Shown: positions 1-12,472, counted from the stretch's first letter. The stretch is 64,000 bases of DNA from Psococerastis gibbosa (GCA_963971405.1 OZ020490.1:34745464-34809463); one strand, 5' to 3'. Notes: generated by a model from the letters alone, not told the origin. A program made the numbers and translations.

Positions 1-480
1 ATGAGATACCTGAATAGTCAATAGGGTAGGCTACTGATGAAGTGGGAAAAACCTAACCAAGCAATAGGATGACGAAAAATGCATAGGGCTAATGCAAATA
101 TAGGCTACGCCTGTGTATATACGATCATAATTATGTTAAATTTTTTCATTAGAAAATCAATCTTCCAAAACTTAATTAATTTTTTTTTACCGCCGGTGTC
201 AAACTTTTCAATAGCTACCTAGCATCTTTTATCGAATCGATCTAATTCGGTGCCTAAAACCACACCATTATTTTGATATTTCCAGCTTTTTTTTTGTTCT
301 ATATATTGCTGTATACGAACTATCCTGGCTGGAACCATTTTTCAGCATTACCTACTTAAAAAAAAGTCGTACCTTTTTCTGCTCACTGCTGCTATAGCTA
401 GGACCTACTAACTTAACTGTACAGAAAGGAAGGAAATTGTCTTCATTTTCCATATGGGCGATTTTTTTGACAGCTGTGTC
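1..480. other. AT-rich stretch, no gene seen
   Basis: I see no exon, RNA gene or clear repeat boundary here. Short poly-T and poly-A runs only. Confidence 0.5.
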
Positions 481-481
481 C

Positions 482-1260
482 CTATGAATGAATGAATGAA
501 TTTAATATAATAAATTTACATTTACATCTACCCACACTATAAGTGCAACCCAAAGGGCCGACTTGTTACGTGGGTGAACAATTGTCTTTATACACAGGAT
601 GTGTCGTCACATTTACATATACAATTATTTAATATTTATTAGAAAGTTAAAATACTAAACAATCTAGGCCTAACTCTGTAGGAAAAATTTGAATATTGAG
701 CAGTTTACAACTCAGGATTGGTTTTTTGCCCATGTTTTGGCGATTGATTTGAATTGAGGCAAGTGACACTGGTCTCTATAATGTCCGTTGGTAATGTAAT
801 AAACAAGGCTATTGCTTTAAATATATGTGAATGTTCAAAAATATGTCTGTATGCGCGTACCATATATAAATTATTCACAGATCTTGCTCTTGTACCAACG
901 GAATGAATGTCGCTAATATTAGGAATGCTGTTGACTATGGTAGGTGCATACATAATCAAATGAAACTTAGAGCTCTTCAAGTGTAGGTACACCAAACTCC
1001 GCATATATCCTCTGAGTGGGATACCTTCTGCAGCGGTTTAACGCTATTTTGACAACACTATTAATAGTACGCTTTAAACGATCCTGGGAAGAAGAGTAAG
1101 CTCCACCCCACGCAATAAGGGCATAAGTAACTATAGACTGTACAATGCCAAAATAGGTTTGTCGTAGTAAGTTTATTGGCAAAATTTGTTTTAATTAATG
1201 GAATTTGTAAAAGGTTTTGCGAACTCGTGTTGTGTTATGGTTAAGGTATTTCCTCCTACA
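482..1260 (-). mobile_element. LINE 3' fragment (Jockey-like reverse transcriptase C-terminus)
   Basis: Read on the minus strand, 1260-968 encodes the end of a non-LTR retrotransposon reverse transcriptase: a Leu-rich stretch, then YFGIVQSIVTYALIAWGGA, the usual motif after the catalytic domain in Jockey-type elements. A frame change near 965 leads into 1004-705, which resembles the C-terminal tail of such proteins (SVGTRARSVNNLYMVRAYRH and a following Leu-Pro motif). The non-coding tail then runs to a short (TTCA)4 microsatellite at 483-501, a common end for 5'-truncated LINEs. The element is 5' truncated and frameshifted, so it is dead. The clade assignment is inferred from motif resemblance. 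Confidence 0.6.
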
Positions 1261-1850
1261 TCTTGCGGCTTATTAAGACAAGATGATCCTAGTCAACTAA
1301 TTCACAGCGCAGCAAGCCGGCTCTAACTGAAGGATTTTCCGCACAATGCTCCCACGTAGAAATCCAAACTGGGCTTCACACTCTCGTTATTCCAGCAGCC
1401 AACAGTCTAAGAAAATATGTACATACGCTGCCGTAGGTAGATCCACTTCGCGGTCCTATATGCACGGGTTTGTAGTACCTATACCTACCTGTAGGCCTAT
1501 TACTAAGGAAAGCATGAAAATCGCCATGTCCTTTATGAAACTGTTAAGTAAAGAAACCAAGCTGTCCATCCTTAGTAGTTTCTGTTTATCTTAATTATTA
1601 GGTTCCAAGTCCAACATCCAGCATTTAGGCTGCCGTTCCATGAGCTCTTGTACTAGTAATTCGATAGGCGGGAGTTTTGCCAGAACGGAAGCTGCGTCAG
1701 TCGAAACCGTTCGGTAGCTTCTGTACCGATTCAACTTTGTAGTCAGACGTCATAGCTCTGCGTGTCCTCCGGAGATTATACTATTCAGTCCTACCACTTA
1801 CAAGGCCTACAATTACGGGGAGGGACATCCCTTAACTGAGAGCGGTGAGA
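1261..1850. other. No gene seen
   Basis: Mixed unique-looking sequence with small chance ORFs; nothing with recognisable domains or splice structure. Confidence 0.4.
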
Positions 1851-2025
1851 AATGCTAATGCTTCCCTAAATAAATTGCTTAAACTATCTCTTAGAGAAAG
1901 CTTTCTACACTGCCACTGACGCGCTAGCTGAATGAAGAACTACCTGATTCAGACGATATTTTGACGATTTTACTTTATACTTTCATGTTGATTAGGCCTA
2001 CCGTTTTGTATAATTAAACAGATTT
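1850..2025 (-). repeat. Dispersed repeat family C, copy 1 (reverse)
   Basis: The segment with AGAAAGCTTTCTACACTGCC and TCGTCAAAATATCG-like ends is the reverse complement of the segments at 14090-14390 and 16190-16450. No coding capacity. Probably a non-autonomous mobile element; its true ends are not resolved. Confidence 0.6.
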
Positions 2026-2139
2026 TGGGCTAACTCAATGTAAGGGGGTTTCACTCCAAAAAAAGTTTTTGTTATATACGACTAGTATATATAGCAATAT
2101 AATTCTGCATAATGCGTGCATACATTATAACAACATTTG

Positions 2140-2830
2140 ACAATACAGTAATATAATTCGAACCCCTGTAGGTCCTGTAGTCCGAACCTCAACTAATCCG
2201 AGCGTGAAGTAAATAAAAATAAATATTGTGCTGTACATACTCGTAATTTAGTGTACTGTCGAGCAAGAGTGTCCGAAAGAAACATTCCTCCTATACGGTT
2301 TTTGTAACACATGATAAACCATTTTATTGTTACATAAAAACAACTTTTAGTGGGTAATACACGTACGTGTACATTACATGTGAAAGCACAATGTTTTCTA
2401 TAATCCGAACACCCCCGGTCACAGTTAATTCGAGATTAATAAGAGGTTCTACTGTACTACGATTTTTCTTCAGTAGGTACCGTACAAAATTTACATAAAT
2501 AACTATGCCTCTAGATACGGCTTCACAATAATCAACTGAAATTCAACAATTGGCTCCAATCTGTGTTGGAAAAGGGCGTAAATATGTACGTATATCACAA
2601 TTACAATATAACGAATTCGCGTGAAACACTATTAAATTTATGGTTACATAAAACCAACTTTTAGTGGGTAATACACGTGTGTATGTGTACATTACATGTG
2701 AAAGCACAATGTTTTCTATAATCCGAACGATGTGATAATCCGCGGACACCCCCGGTCACAGTTAATTCGGATTAAAGAAGTTCTACTGTAATACGATTTT
2801 TTTTTCAGTCGGTACCGTACAAAATTTACA
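2140..2830. mobile_element. pogo/Tigger-like non-coding remnants
   Basis: Read in reverse, blocks ending at 2457 and 2792 read TACAGTAGAACCTCTT followed by AATTAACTGTGACC and a CGGATTATAG motif. This is the terminal signature of pogo/Tigger DNA transposons (CAGT-GAACCTC-ATAATCCGAA). Single CCGAAC motifs at about 2160-2200 look like further pieces. No transposase is visible. Confidence 0.45.
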
Positions 2831-2990
2831 TAAATAGCTACTTTATGTCTCTAGATACGGCTTCAAATAATCAACTCAAATTCAACAGTTGCCTCCAATC
2901 TGTGTTGGAAAAAGTGGTACCTAAATAGGTACATATCACAATTACAATATAACAAATTCGCATGAAACACTATTAAATTTACAAAATGCT
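2318..2990. repeat. Two-unit tandem repeat, 314-bp period
   Basis: The motif TTACATAAAA at 2330 recurs at 2644, followed in both units by the same non-coding sequence, including GTGGGTAATACACGT and GGCTTCA blocks. Point differences and small indels separate the units, so the duplication is not very recent. Each unit carries pogo-like terminal sequence. Confidence 0.8.
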
Positions 2991-3545
2991 AAACAGTAAA
3001 AGGGGGGCCCCGGCCGCAGGACGCACATGGTTGACGAGGAGGACTGGTAATGGGGGCAGGATGTGGCAAACGCTGCAGCCAGAAGACGTACGGACAGACG
3101 GACTTTTTAATTTACATGGGGAAAAGCAAATAATGAAAATAATAATAATAATAATAAAGAAAAAAAATAACAACAGAAAAAAGTATCCAGTAAGTTGAAA
3201 AGGGGGAAAAACAGCGTATCTGAATGGATCATTACTGCCACTGTACCTAGGCTCCATTTTAAGTAAAAAACACGGTTATATAGTAGTAGGTTTTAAGAAT
3301 TTGAAGATTGCTTAACGCTTAATTACTTTAATTTAATTGTTAAATATTTTTATGTTGTAAATCGCTATATTGGAAAATGTAAAAGCCTTCGTTGTTGGAT
3401 CCGTTTATTCTGTTGGCATATATCATTATTTATTTATTTAATATTATTATTAGTTAATGCATAGTTATTGCAATTTTAATCTGTGAGTTGGTATAACGCA
3501 TGTATATAATATTTTTTTATAATTTTGTACAACATTATGTTTATT
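2991..3545. other. AT-rich, low-complexity stretch
   Basis: Contains (AAT)n near 3140 and A-rich runs; the plus and minus ORFs over 2979-3257 look like chance reading through low-complexity DNA. No gene supported. Confidence 0.4.
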
Positions 3546-4456
3546 TGGAATGAAGAGCCCCAGCCAACGCTCTTCATGGTGGCACCCATCCTATAATTAT
3601 ACGGTAGATCTCCAATTGGTGCCTCCCATATATATTCGCAATGTTTTTGTTTGGTTTTGTTTTGAATGTTACAAATTAATTATAAAACTGGAGCTTAAAT
3701 GCCTGGTGATGAGTGTGTTTGACGTGGGTTTTAGGGAGTCTAGATACCCGATACGTTATGACTAGTTTAATAGGTGCACGCAGGATCTTATTTTCTCAAT
3801 CAAACCGCCCAGCGGTCTTAAAGCATAGCCCGTTGTTTGTGCAACTTTGTGTACATCACATCCTACAGCACAGACACTGTAGTTTTTTTGGAATGAAGAG
3901 CCCCAGTCAACGCTCTTCATGGTGGCACCCATCCAATTATTGTACGGTAGCTCTCCAATTGGTGCCTCCCATATATATTCGCAATGTTTTTGTTTGGTTT
4001 TGTTTTGAATGTTACAAATTAATTATAAAGCTGAGGTGATGAGTGTGTTTGACGTGGGTTTTAGGGAGTCTAGATACCGGATACGTTATGACTACTACAG
4101 CACAGACACTGTAGTTTTTTGGAATGAAGAGCCCCAGCCAACGCTCTTCATGGTGGCACCCATCCTATTATTGTACGGTAGCTCTCCAATTAGTGCCTCC
4201 CATATATTCGCAATGTAATTGTTTGGTTTTGTTTTGAATGTTACAAATTAATTATAAAGCTGGAGCTTAAATGCCTGGCCATGAGTGTGTTTGACGTGGG
4301 TTCTAGGGAGTCCAGATACCCGATACGTGGTGAGTAGTTTAATTGGTGCACGCAGGATCTTATATTCTCAATCAAACCGCCCAGCGGTCTTAAAGCATAG
4401 CCCGTTGTTTGTGCAACTTTGTGTATCACATCCTACAGCACAGACACTGTAGTTTC
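3546..4456. repeat. Satellite-like tandem array, ~343-bp unit, 2.7 copies
   Basis: Three units begin with GGAATGAAGAGCCCC at 3547, 3890 and 4121. Unit 1 is 343 bp, unit 2 is 231 bp because an internal block of about 112 bp is missing, and unit 3 runs about 335 bp. Shared landmarks are CAACGCTCTTCATGGTGGCA, a T/G-rich tract and ACAGCACAGACACTGTAG. ORFs here repeat from unit to unit and stop in each, so they are not genes. Confidence 0.85.
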
Positions 4457-5450
4457 AGGCCATCGCAGTCGATTAACGTTTTTCGTTTTAAACAATGGTC
4501 ACATATTATGCTGCAAATTTGTTCCATTCGCAGCAGCATAAATAGGCTTACGGTAGTGTATGTTTTAATATGCCGGTATTATCTAGTTCAAATTTTAACT
4601 TTGCTGCTTCTAATACGACTACTTGAGACCTCCCAATGCTTTTCTATGTTGTTTTTGTTTAAAATGAGTTATCATGTGTGTGACCTTGAGATTTGTTTCA
4701 AAATGGCCATTGCCAAAGTTGCTCGTTATTATTTGTCAGCCATTTGCTTTCATGCAGACATAATGAGGTGCACTTACAACATCAACAGCCATTCAGCCGG
4801 CAATGAACCTTTGTTGCTGCTGAAAATTGTGCAAATAAGAGAATGGCTTCTTTGCTTTTAGAGGTCTCAATCTGAACCGGTTCTATTAAAAATAGCTGTT
4901 TCTGCTGCGTGATCGATGAGAGAACATTTTTACTTTCACTTATATTTGAAGTATAGTGAAAGTATTGCTTTAGCCAAGGCCATCCCATTAGTATCCAAGT
5001 TACTATACCTAGTCTAGCCATACCGTATGTTCTGTTACAAATGTTAGTAAACTCCACTGCATTCCAAAAAGTGTTAATTTGATTTTTTTTGACGATACTG
5101 ATGTTTAACATTGCCTTTGTTATTATTCTCTGAAAATCCAAATAAATGCGGGAACTGCAGAGGACAGGGCAGCGGTAATAGCCCCCTATAGGGTGTGGCC
5201 CCACCAAAACTGCGATCTTCTAGCTTATGCTGCCCGTAGTTGGTTCGCGTAAATAATGTATATATAATGGATGAGAATTGAGGACAAACCAAAATGTGCC
5301 GACCTCGCTCATCTCGCCCCCCCCCCTCACAATTATAAAAGCTATGGAAAAACGTATTTGACGAAAGCCAATGAGGAAATGTTCACTGTTGAAGCATCTT
5401 TGAATAAACAAATTGACATGTTCTACGCAAAATCATATCGTGTAGCATAC
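4457..5450. other. No gene seen
   Basis: Only short ORFs without domain resemblance; C-run at about 5319. Confidence 0.4.
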
Positions 5451-5479
5451 CCAAAAAAAAAAAATGTCCGAAGGTTCTG

Positions 5480-5900
5480 CGTGGCCACCATCCTTCTTCA
5501 GTGATGGTCTGGTGGCAAGGGATGTCTGAGCTCCATTTCAACGAAAAAGGGGTGAAGACGGGTTCTTGAGCGTCATGTGAAAGCTCTGACCCAGACCATG
5601 TTTCATCGTCAACAGTGGGTTTTCCAGCAAGATTGCCCCTGGCCACAAAGCCAAAACACCACACAAGAGGGCTACAGCTCAATGTCCTTCAGTTATCAAT
5701 TATCAAGGCAGACGAATAGCCCTCTAGTAGCCCCCCCCCCCCCTCCCCGCGCAGACCTTAACCCATTGGATTATTAAATATGCTCCGTTTTAGAGGCCAT
5801 GGCCTGCTCTCAGCGACACAGTAATTTATTTCGATGCTCTCAAGAAGCACCCTCAAGAAACAGCGGGGGGGGGGGGGGCATTTCGAATAGACTTTATTTA
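5480..5900 (+). pseudogene. Mariner/Tc1-type transposase relic
   Basis: Scattered frames encode pieces matching the intact motif order of the transposase at 24734-25769: a serine-rich SVMV-like start, VFQQD followed by a CPWPQSQ stretch (the QQDSAPAHK region), then RADLNPLDY and a VLEAMACSQRH block. Stops, frameshifts and a C-run interrupt it. It is a dead copy of the same DD37D group; no terminal repeats were found. Confidence 0.6.
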
Positions 5901-6201
5901 ATTTTATTGCTGAAGAGTTAAACAGTGAATTATATCATTCTGATAATTGCCATTGGCATATTTTTCCTTCAACAAAAAAAATACATAATTTTATAGTGTA
6001 TAATAAAACATAGGCCTACAGCTAGACTAGGTAGGTATTGGAGTGAACTTTTTTAGTTTAAAACAAAATTTTAAAACAAATATCCGAATTCATAAGTATA
6101 ATTCAAGTAGAACAGGCTACATCTACATTATTTCAATTCATAAAAATATTGAGCTAGTAGAGCATTGAGCATTGGTTTTAGGGGGGAAAAAATGCATAAT
6201 T

Positions 6202-6423
6202 TCAATCATTTCCTTGCGCCACTAGCTCTTGCTCATTGTCCGGAAGCAAATCGAATTTGTTGCGAGTATGAACGAAAGTATGTGCAAGAACACATGGGTT
6301 AGTATGAAGGTGGTCTGAAAAATTTTCGGCAGCAGCATAAAGATGGCAGCTGTCGACTGTCGACTGAGGGAGTAGAATTGCTACTGGCGCTCCCCAAAAT
6401 TTCATCAATTTCGGAAGCGACAA
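6202..6423 (-). CDS. Unassigned small ORF
   Basis: A 73-codon open frame on the minus strand with no recognised domain or splice context. A second unassigned minus ORF lies at 6801-6589. Both could be chance or part of an unrecognised repeat. Confidence 0.12.
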   Translation of the reverse strand: MSLPKLMKFWGAPVAILLPQSTVDSCHLYAAAENFSDHLHTNPCVLAHTFVHTRNKFDLLPDNEQELVAQGND

Positions 6424-6801
6424 GTTCTTATTTTACAAGCGTTTGAGTAAGTCGATATATGCGTGTTATTTTATTAGCATGTGATAAATCTCAATCTCTC
6501 AACAGCTGAAAAAAATTAATGGCACCAACTGAGGAACAAAGCTGGCAATCGAGATCATGATGTGATCAGCAAGTTCTCCAATAGCGATTTAACAAGCATT
6601 TTCCGACACAATTTTCATCATTATTTTCTCATCTGTTTCACATTGGAATTTCGACTTTGGCATCTTTAACTCGTTCTTCTCGGTCGCCGCAGAGGACCAC
6701 CCAATTTCTCGATAAATGTAAAAACCTTTTAAAACTGTAAAACCGGTAAAAGTGGCATAAACATTAAAATGAGAAGAGGCTACTAAAATAATTTTGGACA
6801 C

Positions 6802-7695
6802 TAAAGGGTTTTCATATAAAGAGCAGCTTGATTGTAGCCTATTCAGTTCTCCTGCCTTTATGAAGGCCGCTTTATTTTTGAATATCGGGGCCTTAAAGCA
6901 GTAAGGTTGGTGGGAAACTTAACTGGGAAATCCTTACTGACCCCATATCATGCCTTGCACAGTTCATGTTATGTCTGTCGTTGCACATACTCTATGTCTA
7001 ACCAGCAGTGCATGCTGCCTGAGGATGCGCCAGCTATAAAAACTACGCTCTTCATTCTCAATGTGCTGAATCTTAGGTCCCTTACAAGCTACTGTACTAT
7101 TAATGATAGGATTCAGCTCAGTAACGACTTAATTCAACGGCGGCCTTCGTGCGATACAGCCCCCGATCTACACCAGTTGCAGATCAACTTCCTATGGTGC
7201 CGAGTAGAATTCATAAAACGCGCTTTTAGAAGAGGAATCTTCGCACCCTGAACTCCGGCAGCTTAAAAACTCTTCAAACGTTAAGTCGATCCTTGAGATC
7301 TGTGATGAATATATGAGACAACTACATGAAGGCATTCACATGGTTATCGGACAATTCATCTTCGATCTCAAGCAACGACTTAATCGCTTGTGTTCAAATT
7401 CAGTACGTAATGCGGTGAGCTACTGTAGTTTCATATTAGAATTCGCCTAAACACCAGTGACCTGGCCAGTGCCTATACATAGCCATTGGGCAGCACAGCG
7501 GCGATAGGAACTGACAATTAGGTGTAAGAGTTGTATAGCGGACCAATAACGGTAGCGGAGTCCAAGGAAAGCAAGCTTTGGTGTTCAGAACACATCCAGA
7601 GGGCACCCCACACGGAGGAGCTAAGTAGGCGCTCTGGATTAAAAAGGTCCTGTGGGCGCTGTTGTTGGGAAAAACCCATGCTTCAATAGCAGTAC
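6802..7695. other. No gene seen
   Basis: One plus-strand ORF at 6907-7251 lacks any recognisable motif. Nothing else supported. Confidence 0.35.
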
Positions 7696-7698
7696 AGT

Positions 7699-7960
7699 AT
7701 GACCTGAGGCAGCTGGGAAACGTCTCTACTTCTCACTTCACTCCACTTCACTTCACTTCACTAAGGGCCCAACCACATCACAATGTCGAAAAATCTTGTC
7801 CTCTTCTTTCTTCCTGTCTTCATAAAATCATAATTTCACTTCACCAAAGACCTATTGTAAGCCTAAGCACTTCACGATGTTTTAAATTTCACAGTCACTT
7901 AACCTAGCCCTAGACTCTCCGACACCCAGCTGCCTCAGAACGTTTAAGTGAAGTGAAGTG
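7699..7960. repeat. Foldback with (TTCAC)n arms
   Basis: CTGAGGCAGCTGGGA near 7702 is matched in reverse by CCCAGCTGCCTCAG near 7926, and a TTCAC array at 7733-7762 faces an AAGTG array at 7944-7960. The pairing suggests a small foldback element. Confidence 0.5.
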
Positions 7961-8129
7961 CGCCCACTTTGACTTCCACATCCAGTAGTCCTAGCATGAC
8001 TATACAACATTAATTTAGCACCTTTGTCACAAGAGCTATCAAAAGATGCATATAAAACAGGTGGTTACGTATTTGGGAGGATTGCTGTTAACGCAGAACA
8101 GGAGAAGTAACAAGGAGGTAAAAAGCAGG

Positions 8130-8265
8130 ATGGATGACTTAGCATTTAATAGAAGATAAAGATCCTAGGCTCAAGACGTTGTGACGGACCGGGTGGAGAA
8201 TAAGAAATGGGTCCGGGGTGACCCCCTCACAAAGGGAAGAGGAAGAAAAATAAATAAATAAAGAT
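8130..8265 (+). mobile_element. Possible LINE 3' tail
   Basis: A frame ending in a basic, Gly/Lys-rich stretch is followed by AAAATAAATAAATAAAG, a simple-repeat tail as in RTE-like LINEs. Weak evidence. Confidence 0.2.
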
Positions 8266-9745
8266 GCTAAAATCAGGAAACATAACTCTTGCAACTCGGA
8301 TGGTACATTGCTTGGTGGTAGAGAGAACCGTTGGCGATGCGGTGCTAAGGTAAAATGATGAATATCACGGGAGCTGGGCTCACCAATGATGAAGTGATTT
8401 AGCGTAAAGGACGTAGGCTAGAGAGAAGGAAAGAGGGAAAAAAGCTCAAAAAATGCCTGGATTGCCATGGGAAGATAGATGGGACATACGCCCTCTCACA
8501 CTATACAGTGATGTTTATAACGCTATGGAGGGATTGACGAAAAGGAGGGACGAAAAGAATGGCAGAAGGCTGAACACGTTGTTGCATACCTGAAGAAGAA
8601 TTATCCAAGTTACTAAATGAATATGGTAGGTCATGCCAGGGCTGCAGACCTTAATAGCTCCTCTGTCTGGCGTTCTCTAGGTGAACCGTCCATCCAAAAT
8701 GCATGCATTCATTGTGCTCAGCCACGATCGTTAGTTCGCTATACAACTCTACACTAGACTGGCTTATTCTAATAATCCACTCCAAATACCCAGTCGTATG
8801 CCAAACTGAAGTTAAACTAGCCTTTGAAGGACTTATAGGCTAGCTGTCGTTCATTTTGCAAAGCAATCTTCTGAAAAACACATTAGATGATCTCCCCAGC
8901 CCCTTAAGAAGATGACCTTACCTAGCATACAACGCAGAGTGTACGCAGCAGCAACCGAGAAACCAAGTAGCTACTGACGCTATCGAGCCTTATAACCAAT
9001 AGACTGTAGCTCTGGGCGCCTAAGATATAGCAAACTGAGAATGGCAGCGTTGCTTTTAAAGCTGCTACATCCTTAACGGCGGCATGTAATGCAGGTTAGA
9101 CACATAATATGTGCATGCAACACACATAGCATGCTCTGTGCAAGGCGTGTTGTAGGATCAGCAGGTATTCCCATGCCAAGATTCCTACCAATCTGGATGC
9201 TTCGGCCCCCCCCCCCCCAAAACGCCACCTTCATAAAAGCTTCAGGAGAAAAGAGACAATCAAGCTGCGAAAAAGGACAGGGCTAAAATCAAATTCATCC
9301 TCCGATCAAGCAGCAGTGACTATCATCATATTTTAAATGTTGGGTAGGCTGAAAATATTAAAAACTGTTAAAATAGACATATTTTCAAAAGTTAAAACTG
9401 TTGTTTCTGGCTAACTACAGTAGCTGTGCTGCGCAAAGAATAAATATTAAAAACATAAATTAAAATTTTTTAATAGGTAAAAAAACAGTTGGGTTTGCTG
9501 AAAAAAGGCAATTTTTAAAAATTAAAACTGTTGCACAGGCCCCAATTTCTTTCGGTAGGCCTTTAGGGCATAAGATTAAAAACGTTATATTATATGCGTT
9601 ATACCAACTCATTGCCAACTACTAGTTTGAATGCGATTTGTTTTAATTGAATTACAGTGGGTACTCCGTATACCCATCAATGATGGAAGGGTGACAGTGG
9701 CAATATTGATCCATTCAGAGGCATTAGAAAAATAAAGATAAAAAA
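8266..9745. other. No gene seen
   Basis: Unique-looking sequence downstream of the minus-strand gene. A C-run is at about 9209, and TTAAAACTGTT-type words recur at 9360-9540. No exon or RNA gene supported. Confidence 0.4.
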
Positions 9746-9963
9746 TTACATACCCAGCCGTTGAGGTGGGCGCCTACTTCGGACTGGGGGGAGAACCGAA
9801 ACTGGCAGGCCTTGCACGACGACGTACACGTCCTGCCACCATTCCCAACCGTCGTGGTCAACCAGCAACTCCAGCTCAGTGCGGCGGATCCGGGGGAAGG
9901 GCACGGGGGACGACGCGGGGGATGAATGTGGGGAAGGGCTCCTGTTGACCAGGGCTGGATCTG

Positions 9964-10009
<46 letters not shown>

Positions 10010-10139
10010 TTGTTGCTGTTGTTGTTGTTGTTGCTGTTGCTGTTGTTGTTGTTGTTGTTGCTCCTCCTCCTCCTCCTCCACCTCCTCAATCTGCTGCTGC
10101 TCATCCTCCTCCTCCTCCTCCTCCTCCTCCATCTGCACA
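9746..10139 (-). CDS. Exon 7 of Pro/Gln-rich protein gene (polyQ exon)
   Basis: The acceptor (TTTTAG) lies just above 10139. The exon begins by completing a codon left with two bases by exon 6, then encodes a Glu block, a short QQQIEEV linker, six more Glu and 32 consecutive Gln (mixed CAG/CAA), followed by a Pro/Ser stretch and a folded-looking tail with DHDGWEWWQDVYVVVQGLP. It can end at TAA 9748-9746, giving a 399-residue protein in total, or leave through a good GTATGT donor at 9753, in which case further exons lie beyond. The product is unrecognised; polyQ/polyE composition suggests a nuclear regulatory protein, by inference only. Confidence 0.65.
9962..10060. repeat. CAG/CAA trinucleotide repeat (coding)
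   Basis: Reads CTG/TTG on the plus strand. It encodes the 32-Gln run of exon 7; interruptions by CAA should slow expansion. Confidence 0.9.
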
Positions 10140-10686
10140 CTAAAACAGGGAAAATAGCAGAATTATTACAGGCGCACAATATAATTATAAAGGCTTTCAC
10201 TGCCGTAGTCAGATGATTAAGTAACAGAAGCCGGGTGTGAACATACAAACCGCGGTCGAAATATTCAGAGACACCACGTAGACTTCTCGATATGATTGTA
10301 TCTTGGAGGCTTCGTAGCAACGTTGAGAAGTTAAACAATAAAAAATATCAACTGGATCCGGTCGTCGGTCTCGTGAACAAAGCTAATCACGGCTAGTCAT
10401 CGCAACAAAAGAATTATTGTCATAAAAATTTAAATTTTCACCTTGATGATTTTCCTTTATTACAAATTTATGTTTCTTCGCTCGAATGAATATTTGGATG
10501 TGTAAGTTCAATGTAGGGGAGTTGGGACATTCGCTCACGCCAAAAATGTGGGGCAACCGGTATCGTCGTCAACAAATTGCTGTTCATAGCAGACGTGCAG
10601 GGGAAATTAAAAAAAAAAAAAAAAAATAGTCCTGCATAGAACTCTAGGTGAACTGTAAGTTACATAGAATATTTTTCAGTACTTAC

Positions 10687-10857
10687 ACAGGCCTCAACGC
10701 CTGTATGCCAGACCCTGAGGGCACACCTGCGGGTAAGGCAGGGGGCAGCCGTCGGGCATACTCTGTCCCAGGGGACATGGGTCGCGGTGGGGCCTCTGGT
10801 GCCACTAGGGCCTCTGGTGCCTCCTCGGGCTCTTCCCTGATGGGAGACAATCTCGGC
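10687..10857 (-). CDS. Exon 6 of Pro/Gln-rich protein gene
   Basis: Bounded by a TTTCAG acceptor and a GTAAGT donor at 10686. It is 171 nt, starts with one base completing a codon and ends with two bases, so both borders are phase 2. It encodes an acidic then Pro-rich segment with EEPEEAPEALVAPEAPPRP. The frame set by exon 5 is the sensible one here. Confidence 0.65.
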
Positions 10858-11549
10858 CTGAAATAAAGAAAACGAATAAGTGACAACAATGTCAGATTCA
10901 GTACATCATGCCGAATTTCTTCAAATCAAATTAGTCACTTAACAAGCAGACGTTTCGAAGAGAAGACATTTTGTGTAGTAATGGCAAAATGCTACGATAC
11001 TTCCAAACGTTTGGTCTACGCATCTTCGGTGGCATGGCTCTGCGTTGACTTGGAAGGTTGCAGGTGTCTCGGAGACTCATTTTTAAGTTGCTGTCAGAAA
11101 GTAAAATGTTCTTCAGGCAAAACAAATAAAGATTTATTCCTTTTAATATAACAACCACCTCCCTTCAGCAACCACCCTGCACTCAATCCTATTCCTCTGA
11201 TAATAAACACTGAAGCCAGTGCAGGAAAGACGAGGGCGAAGCTAATAAAAAGGCCAATTCTACGCAGTCTACCCAGGTCCATCAGTGTTGCGTCGTTCAG
11301 GACCACGGCCATGACTAATTCGCTGTACACACCTTAACCGCATTGGAGTCCTGCGACCTATGTGGACACCGCCAAATGGACGCATAACATCTCACGTCGT
11401 GCCCGGCGATCGACCACACACCAACAAATGAAGGCGAGTTGTAAAAAATCGCACGTCGCTACTGGTCAGCGCGTCACCAAATTTGATCGGTTGGCTGCTA
11501 ACATTTTCCTATGCGAAAGAGGTCAATTAAAAAAGTCTGTGACACTTAC

Positions 11550-11663
11550 AATGCCGCTATGGCCGGCCATTTCCGGGCGGTTTCCACCCCATGAAGGGGC
11601 CGCATCGTTGGCCCCATCATCTCCATGAGCCACAGAAGAAATATTGGATGGGAATCATCAGAT
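11550..11663 (-). CDS. Exon 5 of Pro/Gln-rich protein gene
   Basis: Acceptor TTCTAG, donor GTAAGT at 11549; 114 nt, phase 2 at both ends. The joined frame is open and begins PSDDSHP, but the rest (FLLWLMEMMGPTM) is more hydrophobic than the neighbouring exons. Another frame gives a more disordered-looking peptide but opens with stops. This is the least certain exon of the set; a small indel in the assembly could explain the oddity. Confidence 0.5.
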
Positions 11664-12101
11664 CTAGAAAAAAATTGAACAAGTGAATTAAAACTACTGT
11701 ATATTCCCCTTTTGTCTAGCACCTAAATCTAAAAAAATGTGCTTTGACAGTTGAATTGTGTGAGGGAGTCGTAAATTAGTAACTTTCTGCATATGCACAA
11801 TATATGTACATATTTATTTTGAACAAGTGGATCAGACGAATCAGACCGTGTTCGCTCGTCCTCTCGCCTAGCACACGGTGAGCTTTAATGAAATGTATAT
11901 CCTCCATGATTATCCTTATAGGTATCTACAATATAAAGGGTTCAATTGCCACTTACACAATTTTTAGAACCGTAAAATCTATTTAGAGCCCTACATGTGA
12001 CCATATGACTGAAGTGAATGGATTTTATTTTATTTTTCTGTTCATTAACGTAAATAAATTACTTCATTGCTTCTGTGAAATGTTAAGTTAAGTAAACTTA
12101 C

Positions 12102-12140
12102 GGTGAGGCCGGGGGCGTGCTGACGGATGCCAGGGGCAAA
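12102..12140 (-). CDS. Exon 4 (39-nt microexon) of Pro/Gln-rich protein gene
   Basis: A 39-nt block between TTCAG and GTAAGT (12101) encodes LPLASVSTPPAS, in frame with both neighbours. Small size lowers certainty, but phase agreement and composition support it. Confidence 0.55.
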
Positions 12141-12472
12141 CTGAACGAATAAAAATGTAAAATTCATTAAAATTACTTGATTTTCTTGTCTTTCATACAT
12201 ACATTATAATTATGTGTATTTAAAAAAAAACACTCAATGAATTGTAAGTTCACTAGACCCATGCACCGTCAGGGTCGAAGCTTCCATTTTGCTATTGTTG
12301 GGTTCTAAGCACTGGCATAATAACTTAACAATCTCTAATGCTCATCTAACCCTTCAAATAGTTTCAAAAGTCAGTTTAAAAAGCAATAATGACACTTGTT
12401 TGTTTCCATGTTCTCTCAAATTATCAAAGTGGCGGCTTTGTTGACGCTTATTGTTCCAAGTATTTAAATCCC

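Noticed and set aside
4409-5207. 150- and 141-codon ORFs on opposite strands
   Set aside because: No recognisable domain, start inside a tandem repeat or AT-rich DNA; most likely chance.
9879-10216. Plus-strand ORFs of poly-Cys and poly-Leu
   Set aside because: Shadow frames of the CAG/CAA repeat that encodes poly-Gln on the minus strand, where splice sites and phases fit.
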